DNA of 64,000 bases from Thalassomonas haliotis (GCF_028657945.1 NZ_CP059693.1:4092001-4156000), one strand, 5' to 3'; shown: positions 8,134-18,199, numbered from the stretch's first letter. Translations and numbers: made by a program. Notes: generated from the letters alone by a model not told the origin.

Positions 8134-9582
8134 TTGTTTAAATTAAAACCCCTGTTAATCGCAATCAGCCTGGCGGCTTTCACCGGACTTGCCAGCGGCG
8201 CAGAAGCCGACAAAAACCGGCTGCCGGAAATCGGCACCGCCGGCGGCAGTATTTTATCCCTGGATAAAGAGCAGCAAATCGGCGATGCCTTAAAACGTCA
8301 GCTAAGGGGTAGCCAGCCGATCATCAATGATCCTGTCTTGATGGAATATATTAACGATCTGGGTAATCAGCTGGTAAAAAACGCCATCGACGTCAACTAT
8401 CCTTTTGACTTTTTTCTCATTAATAACAAAGAGCTGAATGCTTTCGCCTTTTTTGGCGGCCATGTCGGCGTTCACAGCGGGTTGCTGACTACCGCCGACA
8501 ACGAAAGCGAACTGGCCTCGGTACTGGCCCATGAAATCTCTCACGTCACCCAAAGACACCTTGCCCGGCGCTTAGAGTCACAAAGCAGGACTCAGCCATT
8601 GACTATGGCCGGCATGTTATCCGGCGTACTGTTGACCCTGATAAATCCCACGGTTGGTATGGCGGCACTTTCCACCAGCATGGCGGCTCAGCAACAGGCT
8701 GGCATTAATTACACCCGGGGCAATGAAAAAGAGGCAGACCGCGTCGGTATCGCCCTGTTGGCCAACAGTGATTTTGATCCCCAGGCAGCACCACAGTTTT
8801 TTGCCAAAATGGCTGAGCAATACCGTTATAAAAGCAAGCCGCCGGCGATGTTATTAACCCATCCCCTGCCGGAGTCGCGTATTTCAGATGCCAGGCTCAG
8901 GGCACAAAACTTTGCCCCCAATCCCCAGGCCCCTAAGCTGAGTTTTGAACTGGCTAAGGCAAGAATTCAGGCCAGGTATGAAGGTAACCCTAAGGATAAT
9001 ATCAAAAGCTTTAACTACCTGATTGAAAAATCCAGGTACAAATTAAGACCCGCCGCCGAATATGCCCTGGCGCTTTCTTATTTCGAAGACAAGCAATACC
9101 AGCAGGCCAAGACTATCCTTATCCGGTTATTTAATCAGGACAAGACCAACTTATTTTATGCCGATACCCTCAGCGATGTTTATATTCAGCTGAAGCAGTT
9201 TAAACAAGGCATCGGCATGTTATCGGAATTAAACCTGTTAATGCCCAATAACCAGGTGGTGGCGCTGAACTATGCCAACTTGCTAATGGAAGCGAAAAAA
9301 TATCAGCAGGCGGCAGATATTCTCAATGATTTCCTGCTGGTGAAACCGGATAACTTTCTCGCCTATGATCTGTTGACCTCAGTCTACCGCCGCCACGGCA
9401 AAACCGCATTAATGCATGTCAACCGCGCCGAAACCCTGGCATTGCTGGGCAATTATCAGCGCGCCATTGACGAGCTGCAAACCGGCTATGAGTTTGCCGA
9501 CGGCAAACCTTTGCTGCAAAAACGCATCAAGGCCAGGGTCTTGCAGTTCCAGGAGCAGGAAAACAGCCTGAAACGCTTATAA
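8134..9582 (+). CDS. bepA: Periplasmic M48 metalloprotease / chaperone BepA
   Basis: 482 residues from a TTG start. GGAAG at 8123-8127 lies six bases before this TTG and just after the previous gene's stop; ATG 8098 is the alternative. The TTG start gives a clean signal peptide (about 1-23, ending LASGA). The M48 domain has the zinc motif HEISH (His133, Glu134, His137) and the downstream ligand in NEKEADRVG; the C-terminal half (about 280-480) is a TPR solenoid. BepA assists maturation of the LPS-assembly protein LptD and degrades stalled outer-membrane proteins at the BAM complex. Length and domain order match E. coli BepA. The arsC-like gene follows, as in E. coli. Confidence 0.92.
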   Translation: MFKLKPLLIAISLAAFTGLASGAEADKNRLPEIGTAGGSILSLDKEQQIGDALKRQLRGSQPIINDPVLMEYINDLGNQLVKNAIDVNYPFDFFLINNKELNAFAFFGGHVGVHSGLLTTADNESELASVLAHEISHVTQRHLARRLESQSRTQPLTMAGMLSGVLLTLINPTVGMAALSTSMAAQQQAGINYTRGNEKEADRVGIALLANSDFDPQAAPQFFAKMAEQYRYKSKPPAMLLTHPLPESRISDARLRAQNFAPNPQAPKLSFELAKARIQARYEGNPKDNIKSFNYLIEKSRYKLRPAAEYALALSYFEDKQYQQAKTILIRLFNQDKTNLFYADTLSDVYIQLKQFKQGIGMLSELNLLMPNNQVVALNYANLLMEAKKYQQAADILNDFLLVKPDNFLAYDLLTSVYRRHGKTALMHVNRAETLALLGNYQRAIDELQTGYEFADGKPLLQKRIKARVLQFQEQENSLKRL

Positions 9583-9679
9583 TAACCAAGATATATTAAC
9601 CCGGTAACCTTTATGTCATAATGGCGTGTTATTAGTCATAACACGATATTTAATCGCAAAACCAAGAGATAAAAACTAA

Positions 9680-10021
9680 ATGTTAACGATTTACCATAAC
9701 CCGCGCTGTTCAAAAAGCAGACAAACCTTAGCCCTGATCGAAGACGCCAAGGCAGAGGTCAATATTGTCGAATACCTGAAAACCCCGTTAACCGAACTAC
9801 AAATCAAAGAGCTTATGGCCCTGCTGTCGGTGTCGGCCATTGACATGATGCGCACCAAGGAAGCGGAATTTAAAGAGCAAAACCTTAAGGGGGCCGACGA
9901 AGCAACCTTAATTGCGGCGATGGCGGCAACCCCTAAACTGATCGAACGCCCGATTGTGGCAGCAAACGATAAGGCAGTGATCGGCAGACCTCCTGAAAAC
10001 GTTCTGGCCCTTTTACCTTAA
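9680..10021 (+). CDS. ArsC/Spx-family reductase, YfgD-like
   Basis: 113-residue thioredoxin-fold protein of the ArsC family with the active-site start YHNPRCSKSRQTL (Cys10, Ser13) and the conserved late segment IERPIVAANDKAVIGRPPE. YfgD-type members sit beside bepA and hda; a true arsenate reductase role is uncertain because the context is not an ars operon. It lies 97 bp after bepA and 46 bp before the DUF2069 gene. Confidence 0.88.
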   Translation: MLTIYHNPRCSKSRQTLALIEDAKAEVNIVEYLKTPLTELQIKELMALLSVSAIDMMRTKEAEFKEQNLKGADEATLIAAMAATPKLIERPIVAANDKAVIGRPPENVLALLP

Positions 10022-10067
10022 ACTAGCTGCCTTACAGAAAGTGCCTCAGGCTTACTTTGAATAACAT

Positions 10068-10466
10068 ATGAATAAACAACAAAGATTTTCAACGCAAACG
10101 TTGAAAAAAATAGCCCTTAGCGGCTATTTTTCTTTACTGGTGCTTATGCCCCTTTGGCTGGTGGTATTAAACCCAAGCCAGGGATTAAGCCCGGTATTAT
10201 CCCTGGTGATGTTTACCCTGCCGCTGCTCTTTCCCATGAAAGGCTTGTTGCAGGGTAATCCGTATACCTATGCCTGGTCGAACTTTATTGTCATGATCTA
10301 TTATCTGCACAGCTTAACTACCTTATGGGTTTCCCCCGAAGATATGCTGTGGGCGGCACTGGAATTTATCTTTGCCACTATGATGTTTCTTGGCGGCAGC
10401 TATTATGCTAAATATCGCGGTCAGGAATTAGGTTTGAGTATCAGGAAGAAAAAAGAGCAAGAATAA
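10068..10466 (+). CDS. DUF2069 inner-membrane protein
   Basis: 132-residue protein with four hydrophobic helices (about 17-35, 42-60, 68-88, 95-115) and a basic C-terminal tail ending KKKEQE, characteristic of the DUF2069 family that commonly lies between the arsC-like gene and hda in gammaproteobacteria. Function unknown. A large lipoprotein gene intervenes here before hda. Confidence 0.85.
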   Translation: MNKQQRFSTQTLKKIALSGYFSLLVLMPLWLVVLNPSQGLSPVLSLVMFTLPLLFPMKGLLQGNPYTYAWSNFIVMIYYLHSLTTLWVSPEDMLWAALEFIFATMMFLGGSYYAKYRGQELGLSIRKKKEQE

Positions 10467-10521
10467 CCCTTTATGCAACAGAAGGGATTATAAACTAAGT
10501 AAAAAAAGTAAAGGAATAACC

Positions 10522-12444
10522 ATGAAACAATTGTTACTGCCTGTATTAGTCACATGCCTGTTAAGCGGGTGTAACGGCTCTTCTTCGGATAACAGCAGCA
10601 ACGGCTCGGACTCGGCTGTAAACCAGGACAATTATCAGAAAAATTCACTGGTAGCTTTTGATGACAACATCAAGGTCAACCAGGCAGTAGATTTGTTCTT
10701 ATATTATCCGGGCCAGACAGTAAGCGATGTTTTATGGCAGCAAACCAGTGGTGAGCCGGTGACCTTGCTAAGCAATACCAGCAAGGCCATCGCCTTTACT
10801 CCGCGCACCGGCGGCAATTACGGTTTCCAGGTTTCCTTCAATCTGAACGGCAGTGCGCAGACATTAACCCATACCGTTAATGTCAGCGAAGCCGATAACT
10901 ATATCAATGCCCGTCTCGGCCATGTCGTACAAGAAGGCAACAAGGTCTCCCTGCGCGCCGAAGTCGCCGCCGAGCTTGACAGTGCCAATATCCGCTGGCA
11001 ACAAAAATCTGGCCCGGATCTGAGCTTAACCGGCAGCTCACTGACCGGCGATATGGCGATCTTTTTTGACAGCCCGGCAGTCAGCCAGGATACCCTGGTA
11101 GCGTTTGATGTTTCAGTCACACAAAACAGCATCAGCTATCAAGATAGCGTGGCCGTGTTAATAGAAGACAGCCCGGAAATCCCAAATAATGCCTATTTTG
11201 AAGAGCGTCTGGCCAGTGTTTTCCCCTATCGGGCAGACAGCGATTATGCCGACTCCCTTGAGGCTTGCCTGTATTCCAACCAGTTAAGCAGCTCCTGCAC
11301 CTTAGGCCGCCTGCCGCTGATAGGACAACTGACCTCAAATCCGGATGTCGATGACATCATGGACAGGGTACTGGTATCCCATGCCTGGATGGGGGACAGA
11401 TTCCGGGACTTTTTACAAACCAACGATCCCCATGGCGACTTTCGCAATATGCTGCAGGCCACCACGGGCATTGTCATTTCTTATGATATCCGTCCTTCTT
11501 TTTATTGGGCCGCCACCGGGGCGATTTACCTTGATGCCGATAATTTCTGGTTAACGGCCGATGAAAGAGACACCATCAACGGTGCGCCGGATTATCGCAG
11601 CGACTTTGGCAAGGACTTACAATTTGCCATGCCCTGGCGTTATATCAAGGACAATGACTATGCCAGCGAGTCGGTTGCTGTCAACAGCCGGGAAAGCCGC
11701 AGCACGCAAGACGGCTTATACCGCTTAGCCGCCCTGATGTACCACGAACTGACCCATGCCAATGATTTTTTCCCCAGCAGTGCATGGCACAGTTTTAATC
11801 TCAATACCCGGGTATTGGATGCGGCTTTGGCAACAAGCAGCCAGTCGGATCAACTCGCTGTTGCCTACCCGCTGCAAAGCGATAATATGCGAGCCCTGGC
11901 CCGGGTCAGCTTCGGCGACGGCAGTGCCAGCGACACGCAAAAAGCCTATAGACCTGCGGATGTCAGCGGCTTTTTCAGCGCCGACCAGGCGACAGACTTC
12001 TATAACTATTCTTCCGAGCGGGAAGATTATGCCATGTTGTTTGAGGAGCTGATGATGTTTAGCCGCTACGACATAGTACGTGATGTTGCCGTCACCAACC
12101 AGCCAACAGCTAGCGTGATTTTTGCCGACGACTATATAGTGAACTGGGGGCAAAGGGGAAGAATAGGCGATGACAGCATCAAAGCCAGGGTCAGCTATGT
12201 CGCCCGGCGGGTATTGCCTGATTTTGACGCCGACAGCGTACTCAATAACCTGCCCGCCCCGATTGCCATGACGGCAGGTGATAACTGGGTGGAAAACTTA
12301 GGCATCAGCCCGGCATCAAGGGTCTCGTTAGCTAAAAACCTGAGCTTTGCCCAAACCCTGGAGCAGATCTCCCACCGGCAAGTGATCCGGCGCGAATATG
12401 TCAGGACTTTGCCTTATTATGAAAAGCCCTTACCTGAGCACTAA
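10522..12444 (+). CDS. Lipoprotein with putative zinc-metallopeptidase motif
   Basis: 640 residues. A lipobox LLSGC puts the lipidated Cys at 17, followed by a Ser/Asn/Gly-rich linker (18-45). Residues about 45-235 look like two beta-sandwich (PKD/Ig-like) domains, each with a WQQ(K/T)SG motif. The rest is a distinct domain with HELTH (His408, Glu409, His412), then SEREDYAMLFEELMMF, which could supply a third zinc ligand. I do not recognise a named peptidase family. The gene interrupts the usual DUF2069-hda spacing. It ends convergent with hda, with a hairpin between. Outer-membrane or surface location is inferred; peptidase activity is inferred from the motif alone. Confidence 0.75.
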   Translation: MKQLLLPVLVTCLLSGCNGSSSDNSSNGSDSAVNQDNYQKNSLVAFDDNIKVNQAVDLFLYYPGQTVSDVLWQQTSGEPVTLLSNTSKAIAFTPRTGGNYGFQVSFNLNGSAQTLTHTVNVSEADNYINARLGHVVQEGNKVSLRAEVAAELDSANIRWQQKSGPDLSLTGSSLTGDMAIFFDSPAVSQDTLVAFDVSVTQNSISYQDSVAVLIEDSPEIPNNAYFEERLASVFPYRADSDYADSLEACLYSNQLSSSCTLGRLPLIGQLTSNPDVDDIMDRVLVSHAWMGDRFRDFLQTNDPHGDFRNMLQATTGIVISYDIRPSFYWAATGAIYLDADNFWLTADERDTINGAPDYRSDFGKDLQFAMPWRYIKDNDYASESVAVNSRESRSTQDGLYRLAALMYHELTHANDFFPSSAWHSFNLNTRVLDAALATSSQSDQLAVAYPLQSDNMRALARVSFGDGSASDTQKAYRPADVSGFFSADQATDFYNYSSEREDYAMLFEELMMFSRYDIVRDVAVTNQPTASVIFADDYIVNWGQRGRIGDDSIKARVSYVARRVLPDFDADSVLNNLPAPIAMTAGDNWVENLGISPASRVSLAKNLSFAQTLEQISHRQVIRREYVRTLPYYEKPLPEH

Positions 12445-12484
12445 AAGCCAGACACTCACATTTCAAGCTAATTCAAGATAACAA

Positions 12485-12511
12485 GCCGGGTTGAAAATCA
12501 TTAAACCCGGC
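12485..12511. terminator. Hairpin between convergent genes
   Basis: GCCGGGTT (12485-12492) pairs perfectly with AACCCGGC (12504-12511). It separates the convergent lipoprotein and hda genes. No clear T-run follows on either strand, so terminator function is tentative. Confidence 0.5.
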
Positions 12512-12577
12512 AGCTGAATTTGCCCTTCGGCTAAGCTAGCGATATCAGGAAATTAACCCCCTGAGCTTGTCTTAAGC

Positions 12578-13288
12578 TTATAAAAGGGTCTCTTTAATAA
12601 AAGGAATGGTAATTTTACGTTGCTCCCGGATGGAGGCCTTATCCAAAATATCCAGGGTTTTGATCAAGGAGCGCATATCCCGGCTTAACCGGTTGAGGAG
12701 AAATTTCACCACATCATCATGTAAGATCAGGCCGCGCTGCAGCGCCCGGTATTGCAATGCCTTGATTTTTTCCGCATCGGAAATGACTTTTACCTGTTCG
12801 GTATAACCCCAACCGATACGGGAAACCAGATCCGGCAAGGTTATCCCCAGTTGCTGCGCGCTCTGGTTGCCGGTGATCAATAACCGTTTATTCTGCTCCA
12901 CCACACGATTGTATAAATCAAATACCGCCTGTTGCCAGATATCATCGCCGGCAATAAGATGCAGATCGTCAAGGCAAATCAAATCGATTTGCTCCAGACC
13001 GTCCAGCATTTCTACCGACAATAGCTTTAACTCGGAAAAAGACAGACACAAAGAGGATTTTCCCAACAAGGCGGCATAAGCACTGCTGGCATGTAAAAGA
13101 TGAGACTTCCCCACCCCGCCGAGACCAAAAAGGTAAAAACCGTGGGGCTGACTTTTAAGTGCCGACTTGCCGTCGATAAAGTCCTGCAACTGTTTTACCA
13201 CCGCCTGGTTGGCTTCACTTTGGAAACTGTCGAAATTTTCATCGTCCGGCAACTGTACCGCCAGCGCTAATTGGGCAACCTGCTTCAT
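12578..13288 (-). CDS. hda: DnaA regulatory inactivator Hda
   Basis: 236-residue AAA+ protein homologous to the central domain of DnaA. Walker A reads FGLGGVGKSHLL (about 52-63), Walker B LICLDDLH, and the C-terminal lid is intact. With the DNA-loaded beta clamp, Hda triggers hydrolysis of DnaA-bound ATP, which prevents repeat initiation of replication. It overlaps the upstream DUF2066 gene by four bases (ATGA), so the two are translationally coupled. Length matches E. coli Hda (233 residues). Confidence 0.93.
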   Translation of the reverse strand: MKQVAQLALAVQLPDDENFDSFQSEANQAVVKQLQDFIDGKSALKSQPHGFYLFGLGGVGKSHLLHASSAYAALLGKSSLCLSFSELKLLSVEMLDGLEQIDLICLDDLHLIAGDDIWQQAVFDLYNRVVEQNKRLLITGNQSAQQLGITLPDLVSRIGWGYTEQVKVISDAEKIKALQYRALQRGLILHDDVVKFLLNRLSRDMRSLIKTLDILDKASIREQRKITIPFIKETLL

Positions 13289-14430
13289 GACTTACCCCAA
13301 TAAAAAACCGGGACATCGTCCGGGCGAACTTCCGCCAGCGGATCTATATGCTGTTGCAACAATTTATTGAGTTTAAGGGAAGCCAGCAGCGCCTGCCTGC
13401 CGCCGAGCAGACTCAAACTGAATCTGCGGTTTGTGCCGCGGGCACTGACCAGGCGCACCGATTGTACCGAAGATAGTTTTTCCAGAAACTGCGATACCGC
13501 CATATAGGTTTGTAAAGAGTCGACATTGGCGACATCCAGCAGCAACTCGTTATCGTTAGACGGCGACTGGGCATACCCCTGATAAATGGTCTGGGTGATC
13601 TCCGCCAGGGCTTGTTCAATTAATTTCCCGGCATCGTTGCTCTGGCGCCGCTCGCCAAACACCTGGTTATCCGTCAGCAAACTCCAGTCCAGTATCAGGT
13701 TATTTTCCTGGCACAAGATACAGTCTTTTTCATCTTCGCCTTGCGGGATGTTCGACAACAAACTGGAGTTGGATACCCGAATAACCACTATGGCTTCCGG
13801 GTAATAACGGCTCGATGCGGCACGCAACGGCTCGGCAAAACGTCCCCAGATATCGGAAATTTGAATTTGGCTGGCATCGGTTAAATCCATTAACGGCATA
13901 ATCACCGGCAAGCCCCTTTGCCGGGCGTAATCGGTGGCAATATCAGGTAATGGCGAGCGCGAAGAAGAAGATAAGATGCTGCGCGACAGCCCCTGCTCTT
14001 CAATTAACCACAATAATACCTGGGGACGTAAATTGCCCCACAAGGATAAATCCGCCTGCTGGAACAAGGCATTGATCTTGTTCTCATCAAAAACCGCCTG
14101 TAATACCAGTTTATTTTTCACCGCTTCATTTTTGGCGGAATAAGAGGCTACCCGTTCATAAGTATATTGACTCAGGTATTGCTGGGGCTTGGCCACCGCC
14201 TGCTTAACCAGATCATTATCTACCACGGCTTCCTGGCCGGAAACTTTAACAATTACCGCGCGCAATGCCTGTTTTAATGCACGGTTTCTTTCGGCTTTCG
14301 CCTGGGAGTTCACAGGCACCTTTGCCTGGTATAAATCTTTGACTTCAACCGCAGCCGCCGCGGTTGATAATAAAAAGGGCAAAAGCAGTGCGTAAAATCT
14401 AATCATATAAAGGAGACGAATCAATTTCAT
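13285..14430 (-). CDS. DUF2066 periplasmic protein
   Basis: 381 residues from ATG 14430; GTG 14454 and ATG 14406 are alternatives, and none has a strong ribosome site. A signal peptide ([16 protein letters not shown]) precedes [17 protein letters not shown], the typical start of DUF2066 proteins. The family lies directly upstream of hda in Alteromonadales and Vibrionales, and its function is unknown. The mature part is mixed alpha/beta with a short two-Cys motif (CILC, about 232-235), possibly a disulfide. Divergent from purM across about 145 bp. Confidence 0.85.
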   Translation of the reverse strand: MKLIRLLYMIRFYALLLPFLLSTAAAAVEVKDLYQAKVPVNSQAKAERNRALKQALRAVIVKVSGQEAVVDNDLVKQAVAKPQQYLSQYTYERVASYSAKNEAVKNKLVLQAVFDENKINALFQQADLSLWGNLRPQVLLWLIEEQGLSRSILSSSSRSPLPDIATDYARQRGLPVIMPLMDLTDASQIQISDIWGRFAEPLRAASSRYYPEAIVVIRVSNSSLLSNIPQGEDEKDCILCQENNLILDWSLLTDNQVFGERRQSNDAGKLIEQALAEITQTIYQGYAQSPSNDNELLLDVANVDSLQTYMAVSQFLEKLSSVQSVRLVSARGTNRRFSLSLLGGRQALLASLKLNKLLQQHIDPLAEVRPDDVPVFYWGKS

Positions 14431-14480
14431 ATTCAAGATCTTATCATATTGCACAAGAATTTTATCCTCTATTTATTCTC

Positions 14481-14509
14481 TTGGGAAAATAATTTATTTT
14501 AATGATACT
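14481..14509 (+). promoter_or_regulatory. Candidate purM promoter
   Basis: TTGGGA (14481-14486) and GATACT (14504-14509) are separated by 17 bp, about 67 bp upstream of the purM start. The fit is moderate. I found no convincing PurR operator. Confidence 0.35.
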
Positions 14510-14575
14510 AACCTCCCGCCCACGCTGCTAGAATATGCACCTTTAAAATCTGTCGGTTATTTTTTGAGGTTTCCC

Positions 14576-15622
14576 GTGAGCGAACAAAAACAGTCCTTAA
14601 GTTATAAAGATGCTGGTGTAGATATAGATGCAGGCAATGCATTGGTCGAGAACATTAAGGGGGCTGTTAAACGCACAACACGCCCTGAGGTAATGGGGGG
14701 TTTGGGGGGCTTCGGCTCAGTATGCCAACTACCTGCAGGTTATAAAGAGCCGGTACTGGTTGCCGGTACCGATGGCGTCGGCACTAAATTACGCCTGGCA
14801 ATAGACTTAGAAAAGCACGATACCGTGGGCATCGACCTGGTGGCTATGTGTGTCAACGACCTGATTGTTCAGGGCGCCGAACCATTATTCTTCCTTGATT
14901 ATTACGCCACCGCCAAGCTTGACGTTGACGTCGCCTCTAATGTCGTCAGCGGCATTGCCGAAGGCTGTATCCAGGCAGGTTGTGCCTTGGTTGGTGGTGA
15001 AACCGCAGAAATGCCGGGCATGTACCACAAAGGCGATTACGATATCGCCGGTTTCTGTGTCGGTGTTGCCGAAAAATCCCGCCTGCTTGACGGCAGCAAG
15101 GTTGCCGCAGGCGATCAGCTGATTGCCTTAGGCGCCTCAGGGCCGCATTCCAACGGTTATTCCCTGGTGCGTAAAGTGCTGGAAGTGAACAACACGGATA
15201 CCAACGAATTATTAGACGGCAAAGCCATCGGCGAGCACTTACTGACACCGACCAAGATTTATGTCAAATCTGTACTGGCGTTATTAAAAGAAGTCGAAGT
15301 GCACGCCCTGTCCCATATTACCGGCGGTGGCTTCTGGGAAAATATCCCCCGGGTATTGCCACAAAATACCAAGGCTGTGATCAACAAAGCTTCCTGGCAG
15401 TGGCCGCAAATTTTCAACTGGTTGCAGGAAAAGGGCAATATCAGCGAACATGAAATGTACCGCACCTTTAACTGCGGCGTTGGTATGATCATCGCCGTGC
15501 CAAGCGACAAGCTTGAAGCCAGCCAGGAAATCCTTAAGGCACAAGGTGAAAATGCCTGGCATATCGGCGCTATCGACAACGCCAGCGCCGGTGAAGAACA
15601 AGTTGCAATGAACGAGGGCTAA
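14576..15622 (+). CDS. purM: Phosphoribosylformylglycinamidine cyclo-ligase PurM (AIR synthetase)
   Basis: 348 residues from GTG 14576, chosen because GAGG lies six bases upstream and it reproduces the family N-terminus ([20 protein letters not shown]); an in-frame TTG at 14564 is less likely. PurM catalyses the ATP-dependent ring closure of FGAM to AIR, fifth step of de novo purine synthesis. Signature segments include [11 protein letters not shown], the metal/phosphate loop [20 protein letters not shown] and [13 protein letters not shown]. purN follows after 3 bp. Confidence 0.97.
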   Translation: MSEQKQSLSYKDAGVDIDAGNALVENIKGAVKRTTRPEVMGGLGGFGSVCQLPAGYKEPVLVAGTDGVGTKLRLAIDLEKHDTVGIDLVAMCVNDLIVQGAEPLFFLDYYATAKLDVDVASNVVSGIAEGCIQAGCALVGGETAEMPGMYHKGDYDIAGFCVGVAEKSRLLDGSKVAAGDQLIALGASGPHSNGYSLVRKVLEVNNTDTNELLDGKAIGEHLLTPTKIYVKSVLALLKEVEVHALSHITGGGFWENIPRVLPQNTKAVINKASWQWPQIFNWLQEKGNISEHEMYRTFNCGVGMIIAVPSDKLEASQEILKAQGENAWHIGAIDNASAGEEQVAMNEG

Positions 15623-15625
15623 GGG

Positions 15626-16270
15626 ATGTCTAGTCGAATTCTGGTGTTAATTTCAGGCAGCGGCAGCAATTTACAGGCCCTGCTGGATGCCAGTCGCGCC
15701 GATGACTATCCCGGTGAAGTGGTGGCGGTCATTGCCAACAAGGCTGACGCTTACGGTTTAACCCGGGCGGAAAATGCCGGTGTTGATGCCATCGCTTTAT
15801 CCCATACCAGCTTTGGTTCCAGGGAAGCTTATGATCAGGCATTAATTGAGAAAATTGACGCCTATCAGCCGGACCTGGTAGTGTTGGCCGGGTTTATGCG
15901 GATCTTGACCCCGGGCTTTGTTCAACATTATTCTGGAAAATTATTGAACATTCATCCATCTTTGTTGCCCAAGTACCAGGGATTAAATACCCACCAACGC
16001 GCAATCGATGCCGGCGACAGGGAACATGGGGTCAGTGTCCATTTTGTTACCGAAGAGCTTGATGGCGGTCCGGTTATATTACAGGCAAAAGTTCCGGTAT
16101 TTCCCGAAGACCAGGCAAGTGATCTCGCCAGCCGAGTCCACGAACAGGAACACCGCATCTATCCATTAGTGGTGAAATGGTTCTGCCAGCAAAGATTGTG
16201 CATGTTAAATGATCAGGCGCTGCTCGATAATCAGCCTTTACCTTTATCGGGTTACGCCAGCGACGAGTAA
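15626..16270 (+). CDS. purN: Phosphoribosylglycinamide formyltransferase PurN
   Basis: 214 residues, typical length. It transfers a formyl group from 10-formyl-THF to GAR, the third step of purine synthesis. The phosphate-binding start LISGSGSNLQ, the catalytic segment NIHPSLLPKYQG (Asn and His) and the formyl-binding region EHGVSVHFVTEELDGGP are all present. It starts 3 bp after purM and is surely cotranscribed. The substrate loop reads YQGLNTH where E. coli has YPGLHTH, a mild variation. Confidence 0.96.
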   Translation: MSSRILVLISGSGSNLQALLDASRADDYPGEVVAVIANKADAYGLTRAENAGVDAIALSHTSFGSREAYDQALIEKIDAYQPDLVVLAGFMRILTPGFVQHYSGKLLNIHPSLLPKYQGLNTHQRAIDAGDREHGVSVHFVTEELDGGPVILQAKVPVFPEDQASDLASRVHEQEHRIYPLVVKWFCQQRLCMLNDQALLDNQPLPLSGYASDE

Positions 16271-16299
16271 TAAAAAGCACTAAGTGATGAGGTAGTAAC

Positions 16300-17079
16300 A
16301 TGTTGAAAAAATTATATCCTTTGTTTGTAGCGGCGCTGTGTCCGTCCGTTTGGGCCTTTGCCGGCGAGTCAGCGACAAAGGATATAGCAGTAAAACCTTT
16401 TACTGCCTCCTACAGCATTATTCACAAAGACGACCCCGTGGGCACTGCCAGCCGCCAGCTAAGCTACCAGGATGATGGCAGCGCCCGCTACAGCTACAGC
16501 ACAGATATTGAATGGCTGATCTTTTCTGATACCAGAAAAGAGTCATCTATTGTCCAACTCAAAGATAACAAGGTTATCCCCAAACATTATAAGTACGACC
16601 GGGAAGGGACCGGCCGCAACAAGCACTATGAATGGCAATATGATGTTGCCGGCAACAGTGCTTTTGATGTTAAAGAGCAGCAGGCAATCAAGGCTGATTT
16701 TAGCCAAAACCTGCAAGATCCCTTAAGTTATCATTTGCAAAATCGCCTTAACTTATTGGCCCACCCCGAACAAAAACATTTTGTTTATCCGGTGATCAAA
16801 AGCTCAGGTAAAATCAAAAACTATGTATACCAGTACGACGGCGAAGAAGAATTACTGCTGCCTTACGGCATAATAAAAACGGTAAAGTTCAAGCGGGAAG
16901 TGGTGGACAAAAAACGCATTACCTATGCCTGGTTTGCTCCTGAACTGGACTACCTGCTGGTAAAACTTTTCCAGGTTAAAGCCGGGGTTAAACAATTTGA
17001 AGCCCAATTGACGGAGTTAAAGGTAGACGGCAAAGTCGTTACCGCTTCCCTGCCCTCAAACGAAAAGCAACCCCATTGA
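16300..17079 (+). CDS. DUF3108 periplasmic protein
   Basis: 259 residues with a signal peptide (LYPLFVAALCPSVWA) and the mostly beta DUF3108 fold: FTASYSIIHKDDPVGTASRQL near the start and the YAWFAPELDYLLVKLFQ segment near the end. This family commonly follows purN in Alteromonadales. Function unknown. It starts 29 bp after purN and is probably in the same transcript. Confidence 0.85.
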   Translation: MLKKLYPLFVAALCPSVWAFAGESATKDIAVKPFTASYSIIHKDDPVGTASRQLSYQDDGSARYSYSTDIEWLIFSDTRKESSIVQLKDNKVIPKHYKYDREGTGRNKHYEWQYDVAGNSAFDVKEQQAIKADFSQNLQDPLSYHLQNRLNLLAHPEQKHFVYPVIKSSGKIKNYVYQYDGEEELLLPYGIIKTVKFKREVVDKKRITYAWFAPELDYLLVKLFQVKAGVKQFEAQLTELKVDGKVVTASLPSNEKQPH

Positions 17080-17114
17080 TTTCTTGATTTGCCAGTAATA
17101 ACCAGCAGCTAAAC

Positions 17115-17138
17115 AGGGTAACTGATATCAGTTACCCT
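17115..17138. terminator. Perfect 24-bp palindrome between convergent genes
   Basis: AGGGTAACTGAT joined directly to ATCAGTTACCCT, a perfect 12+12 palindrome, followed by TTC. It lies between the convergent DUF3108 and amidotransferase genes and is probably a two-way terminator, though T-runs are short. Confidence 0.5.
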
Positions 17139-17173
17139 TCAAGCCGATATCCACGGCCTTTCTTCAGTGTCAA

Positions 17174-17983
17174 CTATTCCGCTTTACTGGTTTTAGCAAC
17201 AGCCATTTGCCCACAAGCAACAGACTCGCCCAGACAAAATAATTGCCACTGCCCCGGCGACATTTTATGCCAGGTTTCATCATCCGTCAGCGGCTGGGTG
17301 GCAATAACCGTCACAATATCTTTATCGCTGGTTTCCTGCTTAAAATCCACCAACATTTCGGCATCAATTAAACTGGCCCTGCCAAAAGGCGCCCGGCGGG
17401 TGATCCAGTGTAAATTATTCGAGCAAAAGGCAAACAGACTTTCACCGTCTGTGATGATGACATTAAATACCCCGTATTGGTTGATGCGTTCACTCAAAGT
17501 AGCGATAAAAGCAAATAATTCACAGGCTGGCGGCTGACGATCACCAAACTGATAATGAATTTGATCCAGTATCCAGCAAAAGGCATGTTCACTGTCTGTG
17601 GTCCCTACAGGTAAATGCAGCTTAACCGGGAAAGTCTCGATAAAGTCCTTTAACTGGCCGTTATGGGCATAAGTCCAGTTTTTGCCCCACATTTGCCGGG
17701 TAAAGGGATGGGTATTTTCCAAACAGACCGCACCGGAGTTGGCCTGACGGATATGGCAAATCACCGCTTCACTTTTGATCGGGTATTCCGTTACCAGCCG
17801 GGCAATGGGAGAATGGGCGCTGGGCATAGGGTCTTTAAAACTGCGGCAACCTTTGCCCTCATAAAAAGTCACCCCCCAGCCATCTTTATGGGGACCGGTA
17901 TTACCGCCCCGCTGCATTAGGCCGGTAAAACTGAAACAGATATCGGTGGGCACGTTTGCACTCATAGCGAGCAGTTCACACAT
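17174..17983 (-). CDS. Class II glutamine amidotransferase, YafJ-like
   Basis: 269-residue Ntn-type glutaminase. The protein begins MCELLAMSAN, placing the catalytic Cys at position 2 after Met removal, as in the YafJ/Gat_II family. Other conserved parts are the GPHKDGWGVTFYEG segment, IRQANSGAVCLENTHPF and the NGQLKDF motif. It has only the glutaminase domain, with no synthase domain attached. Its physiological acceptor is not known. Confidence 0.9.
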   Translation of the reverse strand: MCELLAMSANVPTDICFSFTGLMQRGGNTGPHKDGWGVTFYEGKGCRSFKDPMPSAHSPIARLVTEYPIKSEAVICHIRQANSGAVCLENTHPFTRQMWGKNWTYAHNGQLKDFIETFPVKLHLPVGTTDSEHAFCWILDQIHYQFGDRQPPACELFAFIATLSERINQYGVFNVIITDGESLFAFCSNNLHWITRRAPFGRASLIDAEMLVDFKQETSDKDIVTVIATQPLTDDETWHKMSPGQWQLFCLGESVACGQMAVAKTSKAE

Positions 17984-18150
17984 AAATTTAACACCCTTAC
18001 ATGAATATAATTTTCTAAGATAAGCAGCCGGTAAGCCGTTTTAATATGCCAAAACAAAGCACTTAGGATAATAGTAATTTACCCTGTTATGAGCGCAAGA
18101 TCACCAGTAAAAAAATGAAGAGAAAATAGAAAGGAAATTTATGGAGTTAA

Positions 18151-18188
18151 CAGATTAAAGCGGCTGGTGATTCAGTCACCTTAATCTG
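18151..18188. terminator. Nested hairpin downstream of the NTF2-like gene
   Basis: CAGATTAA (18151-18158) pairs with TTAATCTG (18181-18188), enclosing a GGTGA/TCACC stem. It lies just after the stop of the minus-strand gene. There is no T-run, so terminator function is tentative. Confidence 0.35.
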
Positions 18189-18199
18189 CACAAAAACAG

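Noticed and set aside
9680-10021. ArsC-like gene as part of an arsenic island with the ArsP-like permease
   Set aside because: The two are 45 kb apart, and the ArsC-like gene sits in the conserved bepA-hda block, where it is not an arsenic gene in E. coli.
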